In this document: one piece after another, positions 1-6,071 of the stretch | Layout: each line of letters opens with the position of its first letter | Position numbering within the stretch: the stretch's first letter is position 1 | From: Sphaerochaetaceae bacterium | Lineage (GTDB): Bacteria; Spirochaetota; Spirochaetia; Sphaerochaetales; Sphaerochaetaceae | Reading direction: 5' to 3' | NCBI GenBank assembly: GCA_023231265.1 | Contig: JALNVT010000155.1 | Span: forward strand, 1 to 6,184 | DNA: 6,184 nt | The notes under the pieces: model-generated | Database searches by the model: none | What the model saw: only the letters and a program-made list of their open reading frames with translations | What the model was told of the DNA's origin: nothing | Made by a program: the position numbers and the translations under genes

Positions 1-867
1 AGTTGATGCATAATATCCATCCTTTTCAAAACGTATCGCGAACATTGGAGCTGTTGCTCCAACAGGACATGATATTGCAATCAGAGAGATCAACCAAACA
101 ATAGGAACAACTGTTATGAAGTTCTTTATCACAAGGTGATAGAGTAAAATTGCAATGAAAGGAATGACAAAGTTATGTATTGCAACAATGTAATAGACTC
201 TCTTCTTTCCAAATAGGTCTTTCATTGTGTTACCAGCTAGAGTTGCTCCAATTACAAGCATTGTAAGAGGAGTCACCATATTGGCTATCATGGTCATTGG
301 AGTCATTAGGATACCAGGCAATCTGAAATTCGTTATGTAGGCAATCATTCCCAATATGATTGCAATCATGTTGGGGCCCTTGAATATATTCAATATGTCT
401 TTCTTATTTATGGATCCTTTCAACATGGCAACGCCATAGGACCAACATATGATGTTGAATGTAGTTATGTACCCAGCACAAAGGAAAACACCTTCTGTTC
501 CAAATAATGCAAGCATCAGAGGTATACCTATGTTTCCACAGTTGGTATACATGAGAGCCATCCTCTCCACATTGTAGACCTTCTCATCACCTTTAGCTCT
601 CACTGCAATCTTTGAAACTACTATTGCAATTGACATCAGAACGAAAGAAAATATTATAACCCACAAAAGATTTCTCAGTTTATCCTGTGATAATTCTGTC
701 TGGTAACTGGTAAATATCAATATTGGTGATACAACATCCAACAGCAATGCATTTATTCTTTTGTTTCCTTCCTCACTGAATATGCCTTTTTTGGCTGCAC
801 CTAAGCCAACCATCATTATCAAGAACATGCCAAAAATAGATATGGCTGTATTACTTACTATGTCCAA
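1..867 (-). CDS. AEC (auxin efflux carrier) family transporter, C-terminus cut by window edge
   Basis: This is an integral membrane protein of the AEC family, secondary carriers that usually export or exchange organic acids, amino acids or similar small anions. The frame is open for 289 codons and leaves the window before a stop. Family members are usually about 300-320 residues, so perhaps 15-30 are missing. Hydrophobic segments alternate with short basic loops throughout. Recognisable motifs are TNCGNIGIPL (residues 108-117, the conserved N-terminal-half signature), a TP-LTMLVIGATL stretch (199-210) and SCPVGATAPMFAIRF (266-280), the equivalent near the end of the protein. The start is the TTG at 867. 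GAGGA lies 6 nt upstream, and the frame is closed by a TGA only four codons further up, so no ATG can replace it unless the first helix is cut into. It lies 178 nt after the glycosyltransferase-like gene on the same strand and has its own candidate promoter. The substrate cannot be told from sequence. Confidence 0.9.
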   Translation of the reverse strand, partial: MDIVSNTAISIFGMFLIMMVGLGAAKKGIFSEEGNKRINALLLDVVSPILIFTSYQTELSQDKLRNLLWVIIFSFVLMSIAIVVSKIAVRAKGDEKVYNVERMALMYTNCGNIGIPLMLALFGTEGVFLCAGYITTFNIICWSYGVAMLKGSINKKDILNIFKGPNMIAIILGMIAYITNFRLPGILMTPMTMIANMVTPLTMLVIGATLAGNTMKDLFGKKRVYYIVAIHNFVIPFIAILLYHLVIKNFITVVPIVWLISLIAISCPVGATAPMFAIRFEKDGYYAST

Positions 868-873
868 AACAAT

Positions 874-878
874 TCCTC
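874..878 (-). promoter_or_regulatory. Ribosome binding site that fixes the TTG start of the AEC transporter
   Basis: GAGGA on the minus strand, with a 6-nt spacer to TTG at 867-865. An ATG at 880-878 overlaps this site, but its frame stops after nine codons, so the TTG is preferred. Confidence 0.7.
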
Positions 879-945
879 ATTTTTTTTAAAAGTTATTTGC
901 TAACTATAAACTCAATAAAAATTTGTTTCCATGAGAAACCGCAAG

Positions 946-974
946 AATATATATCAGATGTTGTTTTTTTGCAA
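946..974 (-). promoter_or_regulatory. Candidate sigma-70 promoter of the AEC transporter gene
   Basis: On the minus strand TTGCAA (974-969, 4 of 6 matches to TTGACA) is followed by a 17-nt spacer and TATATT (951-946, 5 of 6 matches to TATAAT). Transcription would start near 939, giving a leader of about 70 nt. The -35 hexamer lies in the middle of a perfect A/T palindrome (964-979). AT-rich DNA produces such matches by chance, so this is a candidate only. Confidence 0.4.
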
Positions 975-979
975 AAAAA
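964..979. repeat. Perfect 16-bp palindrome of a T-tract and an A-tract around GC
   Basis: Seven T, then GC, then seven A, identical on both strands. It sits over the candidate -35 of the AEC transporter. It could be a protein-binding site, an upstream A-tract element that aids promoter activity, or simply low-complexity sequence. Confidence 0.5.
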
Positions 980-1007
980 ATACCAATGCAATACATTCTT
1001 TTTACAA

Positions 1008-1025
1008 AAATATACCACATTGGTA
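1008..1025 (-). terminator. Weak candidate terminator after the glycosyltransferase-like gene
   Basis: Read on the minus strand, TACCA-ATG-TGGTA forms a 5-bp stem with a 3-nt loop (1025-1013), followed directly by the T-rich tail TATTTTTG. It begins 20 nt after the stop codon at 1046. The stem is short with only two G-C pairs, so termination would be inefficient and read-through into the AEC transporter is possible. Confidence 0.3.
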
Positions 1026-1045
1026 AGTCGTCATTCTTTCAAGCT

Positions 1046-2431
1046 CTATTTTTCAACAGTCTGCTTTATTACATTGTATGCACCATCATAGATGCCATTC
1101 TTTGCTGCAGTTTTTATATTTTCATTCATGAAAATTCTGTGCTCTTTTGTATCAACTAGAAGAGATAGCAATTGGAAGGTTCTCTCTTCTGTATCACATT
1201 CATAAGTACCATCCCCCACTTCTGCAGATCTGATTGCACCCCAGGCCTCATGTCCACCAACTCTTTTCAACATGAGTTTTGGAACAGGATAGTAAGCCAA
1301 CTCGCTTGGCTTTGTTAAAAGAACATCACTCTTTCTCATCAGAAGGTTTGTTACATATACTGCTTGGAAGATATCGCTGCTGTAGAAGAAATGAATTCCA
1401 TCCATATCGTCTAGCATCTTTATCTCATCATAGTCCTCATGAACAGTTGAGTTCTTGAACTTAGATGTCATCTCATCAAGTACACTCTTATGATCTCCAA
1501 CGTTAACCAGAACAACAGCTCTATCTTTGAACTTGTTGATTATATCTTCATAAAGTTTTGATTGAGCACCTGCTCCACCAATTGTGAGCAATATTCTTGG
1601 TTTCTCTCCATTTTTTGCTCTTTCGATTCTTGCGTTGCAGTCCTCTTCAATATTCGATACCAACTCATGGTCAATGTAATGTCCTGTATAAACGATATCA
1701 TCACTTGGCATATTTGCTTTTGGATTCTCACTCATATTGCGGAGACACAGATATCCCCAATAGGCAGATGGAGTTTGAACTGTATGAACTGCACCTGGTG
1801 CAAAGTGAAGAGCCATAGGCCAGTTATCTGGTATGGCATTCACCACATTTGTCATTCCAGAAGCCACAGCTGCTTGAGCTGTCCATGCATGTGTTCCAAT
1901 GAAAGGTAGATCTTCTGGTAAATCACGGAAGATAGGAGTCATCAACTTGGCCACTTCCAAATCTGAAGCATTGTAAGAGAGTTTTGCAAATCCTGTGCTG
2001 TTCAGAGGCTCCCAATAAAGCTTGTTGAACAGAGAATATTTTTGAGACCACCTGGAGCCCATTGAGTAGAGTCGGTTTGATTCTCTTATGATCTTTGAAC
2101 CTGTTGTCTCTTCGAAAGATGCAAGATCCATCCACAGTGGTTCATAACCCATGGAACGGGCTGCACTGCACATTGCCATTGCAATACGGTAATGTCCAAA
2201 TCCCATTCTTATGTTGCCAATTACAATTGGTTTTCTGTCTTCATTCAAAGTCAAAGGAGAATCGGAAGAGATGAGGCGTTTTGTACCAAGGTCATTCAGT
2301 ACTTCATTTGTATCTAATGAGAGATGATAAACTGTATAGCTATCGTCTCCAAACTTCTTAGAATACTTCTTTCTTTTCGTAACTGCCTTCTTATAATCTT
2401 TATTTGAAATTGGATTTTTAAATATCTCCAT
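1046..2431 (-). CDS. MurG/MGDG-synthase-like GT-B glycosyltransferase family protein, function unknown
   Basis: This predicted soluble protein of 461 residues has no signal peptide or membrane helix. It looks like a GT-B fold enzyme of the group that includes MurG and monogalactosyldiacylglycerol synthase, which move a sugar from a nucleotide donor to a lipid acceptor at the inner membrane face. The first 65 residues are a charged extension. The N-terminal domain then opens with a beta strand and the loop GNIRMGFGHYRIA (72-84, like the G-x-GH loop of the family), followed by GTHAW (179-183) and PDNW (201-204). The C-terminal domain starts near 278 with RILLTIGGAGAQ (279-290) and contains SDVLLTKPSELAYYPVP (368-384) and GGHEAWGA (392-399), equivalent to the donor-binding end of MurG. 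That donor loop is about five residues shorter than in MurG, so activity is not assured. The ATG at 2431 is chosen for its AAGGAG site; a TTG ten codons upstream would place that site inside the gene. The gene is divergent from a TetR regulator and probably controlled by it. The exact family was not identified. Confidence 0.85.
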   Translation of the reverse strand: MEIFKNPISNKDYKKAVTKRKKYSKKFGDDSYTVYHLSLDTNEVLNDLGTKRLISSDSPLTLNEDRKPIVIGNIRMGFGHYRIAMAMCSAARSMGYEPLWMDLASFEETTGSKIIRESNRLYSMGSRWSQKYSLFNKLYWEPLNSTGFAKLSYNASDLEVAKLMTPIFRDLPEDLPFIGTHAWTAQAAVASGMTNVVNAIPDNWPMALHFAPGAVHTVQTPSAYWGYLCLRNMSENPKANMPSDDIVYTGHYIDHELVSNIEEDCNARIERAKNGEKPRILLTIGGAGAQSKLYEDIINKFKDRAVVLVNVGDHKSVLDEMTSKFKNSTVHEDYDEIKMLDDMDGIHFFYSSDIFQAVYVTNLLMRKSDVLLTKPSELAYYPVPKLMLKRVGGHEAWGAIRSAEVGDGTYECDTEERTFQLLSLLVDTKEHRIFMNENIKTAAKNGIYDGAYNVIKQTVEK

Positions 2432-2437
2432 AACTTT

Positions 2438-2443
2438 CTCCTT
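2438..2443 (-). promoter_or_regulatory. Ribosome binding site that fixes the ATG start of the glycosyltransferase-like gene
   Basis: AAGGAG on the minus strand with a 6-nt spacer to ATG at 2431-2429, a near-ideal arrangement. It rules out the longer reading from TTG at 2461, which has no such site and would translate through this one. Confidence 0.85.
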
Positions 2444-2449
2444 TTTTTG

Positions 2450-2478
2450 ATGACAGATCAAATAACCTATGATAGTAT
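2450..2478 (+). promoter_or_regulatory. Candidate promoter of the TetR-symporter operon
   Basis: ATGACA (2450-2455, 5 of 6 matches to the -35 consensus), a 17-nt spacer and TAGTAT (2473-2478, 4 of 6 matches to the -10 consensus). The -10 lies inside the first palindrome, so a bound repressor would block it. A second reading uses TATGAT (2468-2473) as -10 with a poor spacer. Only one of these is likely to be used. Confidence 0.3.
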
Positions 2479-2486
2479 TACTATCA
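2470..2486. promoter_or_regulatory. Operator 1: perfect 17-bp palindrome, probable TetR-family binding site
   Basis: TGATAGTATTACTATCA has 8-bp arms around a single central T (2478) and no mismatch. It lies in the gap between the TetR gene and its divergent neighbour, the usual place for an autoregulatory operator of this family. Length and symmetry fit a homodimer. The assignment to this regulator is inferred from position and symmetry. Confidence 0.7.
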
Positions 2487-2489
2487 AGA

Positions 2490-2506
2490 TGATATTAACA
2501 CTATCA
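2490..2506. promoter_or_regulatory. Operator 2: imperfect copy of the 17-bp palindrome
   Basis: TGATATTAACACTATCA matches operator 1 at 14 of 17 positions and keeps the outer TGATA and TATCA arms. Its centre (2498) is 20 bp from that of operator 1, about two helical turns, so two dimers would bind on the same DNA face. This is probably the weaker site. Confidence 0.6.
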
Positions 2507-2526
2507 CACTAATAAAGAGGTGTCAA
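2498..2526 (-). promoter_or_regulatory. Candidate promoter of the glycosyltransferase-like gene
   Basis: On the minus strand a consensus TTGACA (2526-2521) is followed by 17 nt and TAGTGT (2503-2498, only 3 of 6 matches to TATAAT). The -10 lies within operator 2. The -35 overlaps the ribosome site of the TetR gene, which lowers confidence because that sequence is under another constraint. Transcription would start near 2491, giving a leader of about 60 nt. Confidence 0.3.
2517..2522 (+). promoter_or_regulatory. Ribosome binding site that fixes the TTG start of the TetR gene
   Basis: GAGGTG ends 5 nt before the TTG at 2528. No in-frame ATG exists near the N-terminus, and the encoded protein then begins at the usual distance from the helix-turn-helix. 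Confidence 0.7.
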
Positions 2527-2527
2527 C

Positions 2528-3169
2528 TTGGATTATTCAGAATTACAGAACAAAGCAAAAGAAAATATTATTAGGAATGCATATAAATTGTTTGCAAACA
2601 ATGGGATACACAATGTCGCATTGGTTCAAATCGCAAAGGAATCAGAGATTGGAGTTGCAACTGTTTATAGATATTTTGGAAACAAAAAGAATATCGTCAA
2701 TGAATGTGCCAACAGTGTATGGAAGAAGGTCATTTTAGGTGTTCAAGATAAAATATCTTCACTCGAGTTTCTACAGCTTACAGGTATTGAGAAGATAGAG
2801 GGACTGCTCTCTATGTTCTTGACAATGTATCAAGAGGATAAAGAATTTCTTAAATTTGTATCAGAATATGATGCTTACATCGCTCAGGAGAAGCAAACTC
2901 TCGAGGAGATGCAGGAGTACAACAACAACTTTCTTACATTCCATGAAATTGGTTTGAATTTCTTCGATGAAGGAATACAGGACAAAACAATCAAGGAAGA
3001 TATAGATTTTGATACATTCTATTATTCAATAACCAGAGCACTGCTGGATGTTAGCATGAAAGGGGCAAACTCCCCTGTACTTATTGAGACAGACAAGACT
3101 GTTCCAATTGAAAAACAATTAGAGCAATTAATTACAATAGCAATTTTCTATTGTAAGAAAGGAGAATAA
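2528..3169 (+). CDS. TetR/AcrR-family transcriptional regulator
   Basis: This is a 213-residue DNA-binding repressor of typical TetR length. The N-terminal domain (about 6-55) carries the family pattern: helix 1 with IIRNAYKLFANNGIHNV (14-30), then the helix-turn-helix VQIAKESEIGVATVYRYFGNKKNIV (33-57), including the near-invariant T-V-Y-R-Y-F-x-N-K. The remaining 150 or so residues are the helical ligand-binding and dimer domain, which is too divergent to name a ligand. Translation starts at TTG (2528). The gene ends 2 nt before the symporter gene, and the symporter's ribosome site lies in its last codons, so the two are co-transcribed and probably translationally coupled. Two palindromes just upstream are the likely operators, giving autoregulation and control of the divergent glycosyltransferase-like gene. 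Repression is the usual mode in this family; the ligand may be a substrate or product of the neighbours. Confidence 0.92.
   Translation: MDYSELQNKAKENIIRNAYKLFANNGIHNVALVQIAKESEIGVATVYRYFGNKKNIVNECANSVWKKVILGVQDKISSLEFLQLTGIEKIEGLLSMFLTMYQEDKEFLKFVSEYDAYIAQEKQTLEEMQEYNNNFLTFHEIGLNFFDEGIQDKTIKEDIDFDTFYYSITRALLDVSMKGANSPVLIETDKTVPIEKQLEQLITIAIFYCKKGE
3158..3164 (+). promoter_or_regulatory. Ribosome binding site of the symporter inside the TetR coding end
   Basis: AAAGGAG lies within the last codons of the TetR gene, 7 nt before ATG 3172. The overlap supports translational coupling. Confidence 0.8.
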
Positions 3170-3171
3170 CA

Positions 3172-4527
3172 ATGACTGCAACAATTTGGTTATTTGCAAT
3201 TGGACAACTTGGTTGGTCAATTTTAGCAGGATTGGTTTCAAACTGGTTGGTATATTTCTATCAACCTTCAGCAGAATCAATCGATGTGGGACAGCTTTTA
3301 TATGTTCCTCAGGGACGAGTGGTACTTGGAGTACTTACAATAATAGGTGTGATAACAGCTGTTGGAAGAATCTTTGATGCTTTCACAGACCCATGGATTG
3401 CAAACAAGAGTGATAGAAGCACCAACCCCAAAGGTAGGAGAATTCCTTTCATGAGAAAGGTAGCAATTCCATTTGCAGCAATAACAACTTTGGTCTTCAT
3501 GGCTCCTGTTAAATCAATATCAGGTATAAACACTGCTTGGTTGCTTGTAACATTGCTTCTCTTCTATCTGTGTATGACAATTTATTGCACACCTTTCAAT
3601 GCATTGATTCCATTAATTGGAAGTGATCAAAAGAGTAGAATTGCAGTTTCAACTGCAATCTCTCTCACATTCATTGTTGGTACTGCTCTAGCATATTTGG
3701 CTCCAGTCATCTGGGGAGCTCTGACTCCTTCAATGGGAAGAGTCACTGCAATGAGAACAACATTCGGTGCGATGTCAGCTTTTGCTTGTATATGCTTGCT
3801 TGTTCCAACATTTGCAATTGATGAAAGAAAGCTTGGTGAGTTCACTCCTACAAAAGAGAATGCCTTTGCATCTCTAAAGATCACATTTGGTAACAAAGAC
3901 TTCAGAACATTCGTCTACAGTGATGTACTATATTTCACAGCTCTGACAATCTTCCAAACAGGTCTTCCTTTCTTTGTAACATCATTGATGGGATTGAAGG
4001 AAAGTGATTCAAGCTTGTTATTTGTAATGATGACAGGTCTCTCTCTTCTTTGGTACCCACTTGTTAATAAACTGGCTCCTAAATTTGGTAAGAAAAAACT
4101 TGTTAGAATTGCATTCTTGATCTTCACATTCACCTACATACTGACAGCCCTCTCAGGCATATTTGTTCAAGGTAAACTATCTTGGGGTATTATGATTGTT
4201 GCTTTTGCTTCTATTTCAATGGCTATTCTTGGAATATTGCCACAGGCTATGGTAGCAGATGTAGCAGAGGAAGATTCTGTTCTATCTGGAACAAACCGTG
4301 ATGGTATGTTCTTTGCTGCTAGAACCTTTGCTTTTAAAATGGGACAGTCCTTAGCAATGCTCATCTTCACAGCATTCGCTGCAAGCGGTGTTATTGGATA
4401 CAGAATGGCTGCAATTACAGCCGCTGTTTTATGTGTATTGGCTAACTTAGCATTGGTAAGATACGATGAGAAACGTATCTTGAAAGTATGCATGGAACAC
4501 GAATCTCAATTAAAAGCTGCTGACTAA
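3172..4527 (+). CDS. GPH-family (MelB-like) MFS cation symporter
   Basis: This 451-residue inner-membrane carrier, with about twelve hydrophobic segments, belongs to the glycoside-pentoside-hexuronide:cation symporter family within the major facilitator superfamily. The diagnostic loop between helices 2 and 3 is clear: GRIFDAFTDPWIANKSDRS (65-83) followed by GRRIPFM (88-94). Asp69 and Asp73 correspond to the MelB cation-site residues Asp55 and Asp59. The second family signature is ILPQAMVADVAEED (355-368), then SGTNRDGMFF (372-381) and Lys389. The positions equal to the MelB sugar-binding residues Asp19 and Asp124 appear to be Ser16 and Cys139, so the substrate is probably not a melibiose-type galactoside. 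The stretch between helix 1 and helix 2 (about 31-50) is longer than in MelB. It is the second gene of the TetR operon, ends 17 nt before a strong terminator, and is likely induced when the repressor binds its ligand. The substrate is unknown. Confidence 0.9.
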   Translation: MTATIWLFAIGQLGWSILAGLVSNWLVYFYQPSAESIDVGQLLYVPQGRVVLGVLTIIGVITAVGRIFDAFTDPWIANKSDRSTNPKGRRIPFMRKVAIPFAAITTLVFMAPVKSISGINTAWLLVTLLLFYLCMTIYCTPFNALIPLIGSDQKSRIAVSTAISLTFIVGTALAYLAPVIWGALTPSMGRVTAMRTTFGAMSAFACICLLVPTFAIDERKLGEFTPTKENAFASLKITFGNKDFRTFVYSDVLYFTALTIFQTGLPFFVTSLMGLKESDSSLLFVMMTGLSLLWYPLVNKLAPKFGKKKLVRIAFLIFTFTYILTALSGIFVQGKLSWGIMIVAFASISMAILGILPQAMVADVAEEDSVLSGTNRDGMFFAARTFAFKMGQSLAMLIFTAFAASGVIGYRMAAITAAVLCVLANLALVRYDEKRILKVCMEHESQLKAAD

Positions 4528-4543
4528 AACGTAAAGCATTTTT

Positions 4544-4587
4544 AAATAAATGGTGCTCTCAAAAAACAGAGGGTACCATTTTATTTT
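4544..4587. terminator. Strong bidirectional intrinsic terminator between convergent genes
   Basis: Arms 4549-4560 (AATGGTGCTCTC) and 4569-4580 (GAGGGTACCATT) pair over 12 bp with two G-T wobbles (top-strand RNA) and an A-rich 8-nt loop. The stem extends outward through A-T pairs with one bulged T. On the plus strand it is followed by TTTTATTTTG. On the minus strand the tail ATTTATTTAAAAA serves the opposite gene. It lies 17 nt after the symporter stop, and downstream of the HD-GYP stop on the other strand. Confidence 0.85.
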
Positions 4588-4621
4588 GTATAATTGAGAT
4601 TGGCATAAATCGTAACAGATA

Positions 4622-5908
4622 CTACAGATCATTGAAGACTCTTTCAACTGCCAACAAAGCAATATCAGGATCAAACTGCTTTCCTGCATTTCTTTTTATT
4701 TCTTCTATTGCTTCTTCTTTTGTAAAAGCTCTGCGATAGGATCTATCAGAAGTCATTGCATCATAAGAATCAGCCACTGCTATGATTCTAGATTCCATAG
4801 GAATGTTGTCAATTTTGATACCATTTGGATAACCGTGGCCATCCCAACGTTCATGATGCTGCAGCACAATATTTGCAATACTGTATAGTTCTTTGGAGTT
4901 AGACAGAACATCATAGGCATAGGATGGATGTTTTTTGACTATATCATACTCATCATCACTCAGCTTTCCAGGTTTGTTAATTATTTCTTTTGGAATTATT
5001 ATCTTACCGATGTCATGAACCAATCCTGCATAGTAAACCTGCAAGATCTTTGCTTCTGATAATCCCATCTCTGTTGCTATCTTTTTTGATATGATTGCTA
5101 CTTTCTGACTGTGATCCTTTGTATATTCATCATGAATTTCGAGAAGTCTGGTCAGACTCAATACAATGTCTTTTAAAAAACTCAATTGAAGTTTTTGATA
5201 TTGCTTCTCTTTATTTTCAATTTCATTGCGAAATCTACTTTTTGTACTGGAAAATTTGACGATTGTATCGAGCATGGACTCAACTTGATATCTTTCGATA
5301 TCAACATTATCGGTATCTACAACTTCAAAGTAAAAAGGATTCTCCTGCACCTGTCCCTTCCATATTATCAGAGGATGAACCTCAATGATATTCTTGATCA
5401 TCAGATGAGAGAACTTTGTTATGTTATATCTGCATATTGCAGATACTGGATAGGAGCCAAAGATTTCATCATTCAAGAGAAACTCATACTCCATTATATT
5501 TTCAAATCCATTCTCATATTCCAACACAAAACTGAGTTCTCCTGTCATTGCAAAAGCAGAAAAACCTTCCTCTATCGCCTCTTCAGATAATTTCTTAATT
5601 GAATCAATCATTTTATGTGGTGAAAACTTACCACCTTGGGCATAGACATCTCTTTTATCTGAAATAACCAATTGATTGGATTTTATATAACTCTCCAAAT
5701 CAATAAGCGGACTGAGTCTCTTCAAAATCAACTCAATACCTATATCGCCTTTTATATAAAAGCATTTTTCATTCTTCTCCAATCTAGAGAGAATGTAAGA
5801 AACCATCACATCTATGTTTGAAACATCTTCTGTTTCATCATAAAGAAGAACCATATGGTCTCCTGGTATGATGTGCTTCATTTCTTCCAATATATTTTTA
5901 GAACTCAT
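4622..5908 (-). CDS. MEDS sensor domain fused to HD-GYP domain, probable cyclic-di-GMP phosphodiesterase
   Basis: This 428-residue cytoplasmic signalling protein has no membrane segment. Residues 12-195 resemble the MEDS domain (named from methanogen and DcmR-type sensors): HxxxLYD at 18-24, a YAQGGKFSPHKMI strand-helix (89-101), TGE (122-124), CRYN (159-162), HP (178-179) and ENPFYF (189-194). A charged helix, probably coiled coil (about 220-245), leads to an HD-GYP domain (about 250-425). All expected metal and signature residues are visible: His266, HD 298-299 with GK 301-302, His327, HHERWDGHGYP (351-361) and DSYDAMTSDRSYR (380-392). HD-GYP proteins hydrolyse cyclic-di-GMP, or cyclic GMP-AMP dinucleotides in some lineages, and the intact sites suggest an active enzyme. 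The MEDS ligand is unknown, possibly a small organic molecule. ATG 5908 has GAGG 8 nt upstream. The gene faces the symporter across a shared terminator and appears monocistronic within the window. Confidence 0.9.
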   Translation of the reverse strand: MSSKNILEEMKHIIPGDHMVLLYDETEDVSNIDVMVSYILSRLEKNEKCFYIKGDIGIELILKRLSPLIDLESYIKSNQLVISDKRDVYAQGGKFSPHKMIDSIKKLSEEAIEEGFSAFAMTGELSFVLEYENGFENIMEYEFLLNDEIFGSYPVSAICRYNITKFSHLMIKNIIEVHPLIIWKGQVQENPFYFEVVDTDNVDIERYQVESMLDTIVKFSSTKSRFRNEIENKEKQYQKLQLSFLKDIVLSLTRLLEIHDEYTKDHSQKVAIISKKIATEMGLSEAKILQVYYAGLVHDIGKIIIPKEIINKPGKLSDDEYDIVKKHPSYAYDVLSNSKELYSIANIVLQHHERWDGHGYPNGIKIDNIPMESRIIAVADSYDAMTSDRSYRRAFTKEEAIEEIKRNAGKQFDPDIALLAVERVFNDL

Positions 5909-5953
5909 CTAATTTACCTCAATTAATATCATCCATTTGCATGAAAACTACAA

Positions 5954-5968
5954 CTTCATAAAATGAAG
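5954..5968. repeat. 15-bp perfect inverted repeat in the MEDS-HD-GYP leader
   Basis: CTTCAT-AAA-ATGAAG has 6-bp arms and a 3-nt centre. It lies between the candidate promoter and the start codon, 46 nt before the ATG. It may fold as a small hairpin in the leader RNA or bind a regulator. No T-tract follows on the minus strand, so it is not a terminator. Confidence 0.5.
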
Positions 5969-6071
5969 CTCGATAATTTATGTTCGTGTTACTAAAATAT
6001 TAATTGTCTTCATTGTTTGAATTAGAAACAACACTCAATTTTACTTTTTAATAATAGATAACTATTCTTTT

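Noticed and set aside
897..1091. Plus-strand frame of 64 codons beginning with TTG
   Set aside because: It has no ribosome site, runs antisense into the end of the glycosyltransferase-like gene, and its protein shows no domain-like pattern.
1562..1909. Plus-strand frame of 115 codons inside the glycosyltransferase-like gene
   Set aside because: Antisense to a well-supported gene, with a Cys- and Trp-rich composition typical of a shadow frame and no recognisable motif.
2448..2460. TGAT-GACAG-ATCA as a possible third operator in the divergent gap
   Set aside because: Its arms are only 4 bp, the spacing differs from the other two sites, and the inner bases do not match the operator pattern.
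2432..2461. Ten-codon N-terminal extension of the glycosyltransferase-like gene starting at TTG 2461
   Set aside because: An ideal AAGGAG ribosome site lies within the extension, 6 nt before the ATG at 2431, so the shorter start is the real one.
4167..4493. Minus-strand frame of 108 codons inside the symporter gene
   Set aside because: Antisense to a strong membrane-protein gene; its Ala- and Ile-rich protein reflects the complementary codons of the real gene.
5186..5590. Plus-strand frame of 134 codons inside the MEDS-HD-GYP gene
   Set aside because: Fully antisense to a gene with complete catalytic motifs, with no domain or ribosome site.
5923..5933. GATGATATTAA on the minus strand near the MEDS-HD-GYP start, the same 11 bases as at 2488-2498 beside operator 2
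   Set aside because: Only one half-site is present with no matching second arm, and in AT-rich DNA an 11-base match is weak evidence for a further TetR operator.
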